This document shows positions 23,142 through 24,644 of a DNA stretch of 24,644 nucleotides, piece after piece; the first letter of the stretch is position 1, and each line of letters begins with the position of its first letter. Made by a program: the position numbers and the translations under genes. This stretch comes from an uncultured Lachnospiraceae bacterium (GTDB lineage: Bacteria > Bacillota > Clostridia > Lachnospirales > Lachnospiraceae), in assembly GCA_910587895.1 (NCBI GenBank), contig CAJUOE010000179.1, positions 1-24,644 on the forward strand, read 5' to 3'. The notes under the pieces are model-generated. The model was not told the origin of the DNA. It did not search any database and worked only from the letters and a program-made list of their open reading frames with translations.

Positions 23142-24473
23142 CTATATTCTATAGAGATAATTGTCAATTTCCCAATCTGTGACCTGTTTACAGTAATCCT
23201 CCCATTCCGCGCGTTTTTCCTCCACATATTTTCGGGAAATGTGTTCCCCCAGCACCTCGCACAGCAGCGAATCTTTCTCAAGCTCGTCTACCGCCTCGTT
23301 CAAAGTGGCGGGCAATGTCTGAATCTTAAGCGCACGCTGCTCCTCAATGCTCATTTCCATAACGCTGGTTCCCACAGGCTCTGGCGGAAGAATCTGATTT
23401 TTGATGCCGTCAAGGCCTGCCGAAAGACACACGGCAAGCGCCAGATAAGGATTCGCCGCGGGATCCGGACAGCGCAGTTCAATACGCGTAGATTCCCCAC
23501 GTTCCACCGGTATCCGGATCAGGGGCCTCCGGTGGCTCTCCGACCATGTAATATGAATCGGCGCCTCAAATCCCGGCACCAGACGTTTGTAAGAATTCAC
23601 CAGCGGATTAGTCACCGCCGTCATTGCGCGCATATGTTTCATCAAGCCGCCGATAAAATAATATGCCTCCCTGCTCAGTCCCCGTTTATCCGCCGGGTCC
23701 GCAAAAATATTTTTGCCGTCTTTTACCACAGACATATTGATATGCATACCGGAGCCGTTGTACCCATATTTCGGCTTGGGCATGAAACTTGCAAACAGTC
23801 CAAATCGCCTGGCAATCGTCCTGACCGCCAGCTTAAAGGTCATAATATTGTCCGCTGTCGCAAGCGCTTCGTCGTATCGAAAATCAATCCTGTGCTGCGC
23901 CGGGGCTACCTCATGGTGGGAAGACTCAATCTCAAATCCCATTTCCTCCAGCGTCAATACCATATCACGCCTTGCATTTTCTCCCAAATCTATCGGCCCG
24001 AGGTCAAAAAATCCTGCCCGCTCATGGGAAACCGTAGTCGGGCGTCCTTCCTCATCCGTATGGAAAAGGAAAAACTCACATTCCGGTCCCACATCCAGCC
24101 GATAGCCAAGTTTTTCCGCCTCTGCTACCGTCCGTTTGAGAATATAGCGCGGGTCTCCCTCAAATGGCGTCTTATCTGGACGATAGATATCACAGATGAT
24201 CCGTGCCACCTTGCCCTGCTGTGGACGCCAGGGAAAAATGACAAAGGTATCCAGATCCGGATAGAGATACATGTCCGACGCCTCGATACGCACAAACCCT
24301 TCAATGGACGAGGCATCAAAGATGCAGCGGTTGTCCAGCGCCTTTTCCAGCTGGCTCCTGGTAATCGCCAGATTCTTAAGCGTACCGTACATATCGGTAA
24401 ACTGCAAACGGATAAACTCGACATCCTCCTCTTCCACCATGCGAATAATGTCCTGTTTCGTGTATTTACTCAT
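23142..24473 (-). CDS. glnA: Glutamine synthetase, type I (short GSI-alpha form)
   Basis: A 443-aa dodecameric-type glutamine synthetase catalysing ATP-dependent glutamine formation from glutamate and ammonia. Visible motifs are the N-terminal beta-Grasp start (FIRLQFTDMYG), FDASSIEGF, the metal/glutamate site GPECEFFLF with Glu131 and Glu133, HHEVAPAQHRIDF, NGSGMHINMS, and IELRCPDPAANPYLA. The length and absence of the GSI-beta insertion indicate the form controlled by feedback and protein binding rather than adenylylation. The ATG at 24473 has AAAGGAG 10 bases upstream, within the preceding gene, whose stop it overlaps. Upstream in-frame ATGs encode only low-complexity sequence. Confidence 0.97.
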   Translation of the reverse strand: MSKYTKQDIIRMVEEEDVEFIRLQFTDMYGTLKNLAITRSQLEKALDNRCIFDASSIEGFVRIEASDMYLYPDLDTFVIFPWRPQQGKVARIICDIYRPDKTPFEGDPRYILKRTVAEAEKLGYRLDVGPECEFFLFHTDEEGRPTTVSHERAGFFDLGPIDLGENARRDMVLTLEEMGFEIESSHHEVAPAQHRIDFRYDEALATADNIMTFKLAVRTIARRFGLFASFMPKPKYGYNGSGMHINMSVVKDGKNIFADPADKRGLSREAYYFIGGLMKHMRAMTAVTNPLVNSYKRLVPGFEAPIHITWSESHRRPLIRIPVERGESTRIELRCPDPAANPYLALAVCLSAGLDGIKNQILPPEPVGTSVMEMSIEEQRALKIQTLPATLNEAVDELEKDSLLCEVLGEHISRKYVEEKRAEWEDYCKQVTDWEIDNYLYRI

Positions 24474-24644
24474 GTTCAAAGCTCTCCTTTTGCTCCTGTT
24501 TTTCCTCTTGCTCCCTTTTCTCCTGCTGCCCCTGTTTTTCCTGCTGCTCACTTCTCCTCTGCTGGTATTCCTCCATTGCTTTCTGCCTCCTTACCTCTGC
24601 CTTTGCCTGCTGTCTCTTCACAATTTTAATAATCAGCACAATAA
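24466..24644 (-). CDS. 3' end of a membrane-anchored protein with Gln/Glu/Lys-rich tail (partial)
   Basis: The last 59 codons of a frame that continues beyond the right edge and ends in TAA at 24468-24466. The visible part starts with a hydrophobic end (IVLIIKIVKR), as at the close of a membrane helix. It is followed by about 50 residues rich in Gln, Glu, Lys and Arg with no Pro, likely a cytoplasmic coiled coil. It overlaps the glnA start by 8 bases and contains the glnA ribosome site, implying one transcript and coupled translation. No other frame on this strand stays open here. The function cannot be assigned from the tail. Confidence 0.6.
   Translation of the reverse strand, partial: IVLIIKIVKRQQAKAEVRRQKAMEEYQQRRSEQQEKQGQQEKREQEEKQEQKESFEHE

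Noticed and set aside
24480..24570. CAG/GAG-rich repeats resembling a short tandem repeat
   Set aside because: Best explained as codons for the Gln/Glu/Lys-rich tail of the partial membrane protein; the units are irregular.
23241..24629. 462-codon plus-strand frame opposite glnA
   Set aside because: It is the antisense shadow of glnA, whose catalytic motifs are intact. The product has no recognisable domain and there is no ribosome site.

Overview
The window looks like a gut-type clostridial (Lachnospiraceae-like) chromosome segment. The grounds are strong AGGAGG-type ribosome sites, LL-diaminopimelate aminotransferase (DapL), a short type I glutamine synthetase followed by an ANTAR regulator, and very large secreted glycanases ending in lysine-rich repeat modules. 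The genus cannot be fixed from the sequence alone. I saw no rRNA, tRNA, CRISPR array or insertion sequence.

Layout. Positions 1-1727 (minus strand) hold the 5' end of an unidentified gene, a DUF6483-like protein, a small uncertain ORF, and a two-gene toxin-antitoxin pair (UPF0175-like antitoxin, PIN/DUF3368 toxin) with its own promoter and a palindrome. typA/bipA (1934-3763, plus) has a clear sigma-A-type promoter. Positions 3809-7098 (minus) encode an ABC exporter: one ATPase and two ABC-2 permeases. A histidine kinase and a LuxR/NarL response regulator (7329-9100, plus) diverge from it, and a 14-bp inverted repeat lies between them.

The centrepiece is a three-gene minus-strand operon at 19869-9101. 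Its first gene encodes a 2019-aa secreted enzyme that joins a GH30 domain (endo-beta-1,6-galactanase-like) to a GH43 subfamily-24 domain (exo-beta-1,3-galactanase-like), with several carbohydrate-binding and FIVAR-like modules. The second encodes a 1213-aa secreted right-handed beta-helix protein. The third encodes a lipoprotein related to PrsA/SurA foldases. The two large proteins share near-homologous, extremely cationic C-terminal modules. The two catalytic types are those needed to take apart the side chains and backbone of type II arabinogalactan (plant arabinogalactan-protein), so I read this as an arabinogalactan-degrading locus. It is transcribed from a promoter whose -35 box sits between the arms of an inverted repeat.

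Positions 20071-20366 hold the truncated remains of a RelBE-like toxin-antitoxin pair and a bidirectional terminator. Positions 20373-24644 (minus) form a nitrogen/lysine cluster: the end of a membrane-anchored protein with a Gln/Glu/Lys-rich tail, overlapping glnA, then an ANTAR regulator with a degenerate receiver, dapF and dapL.
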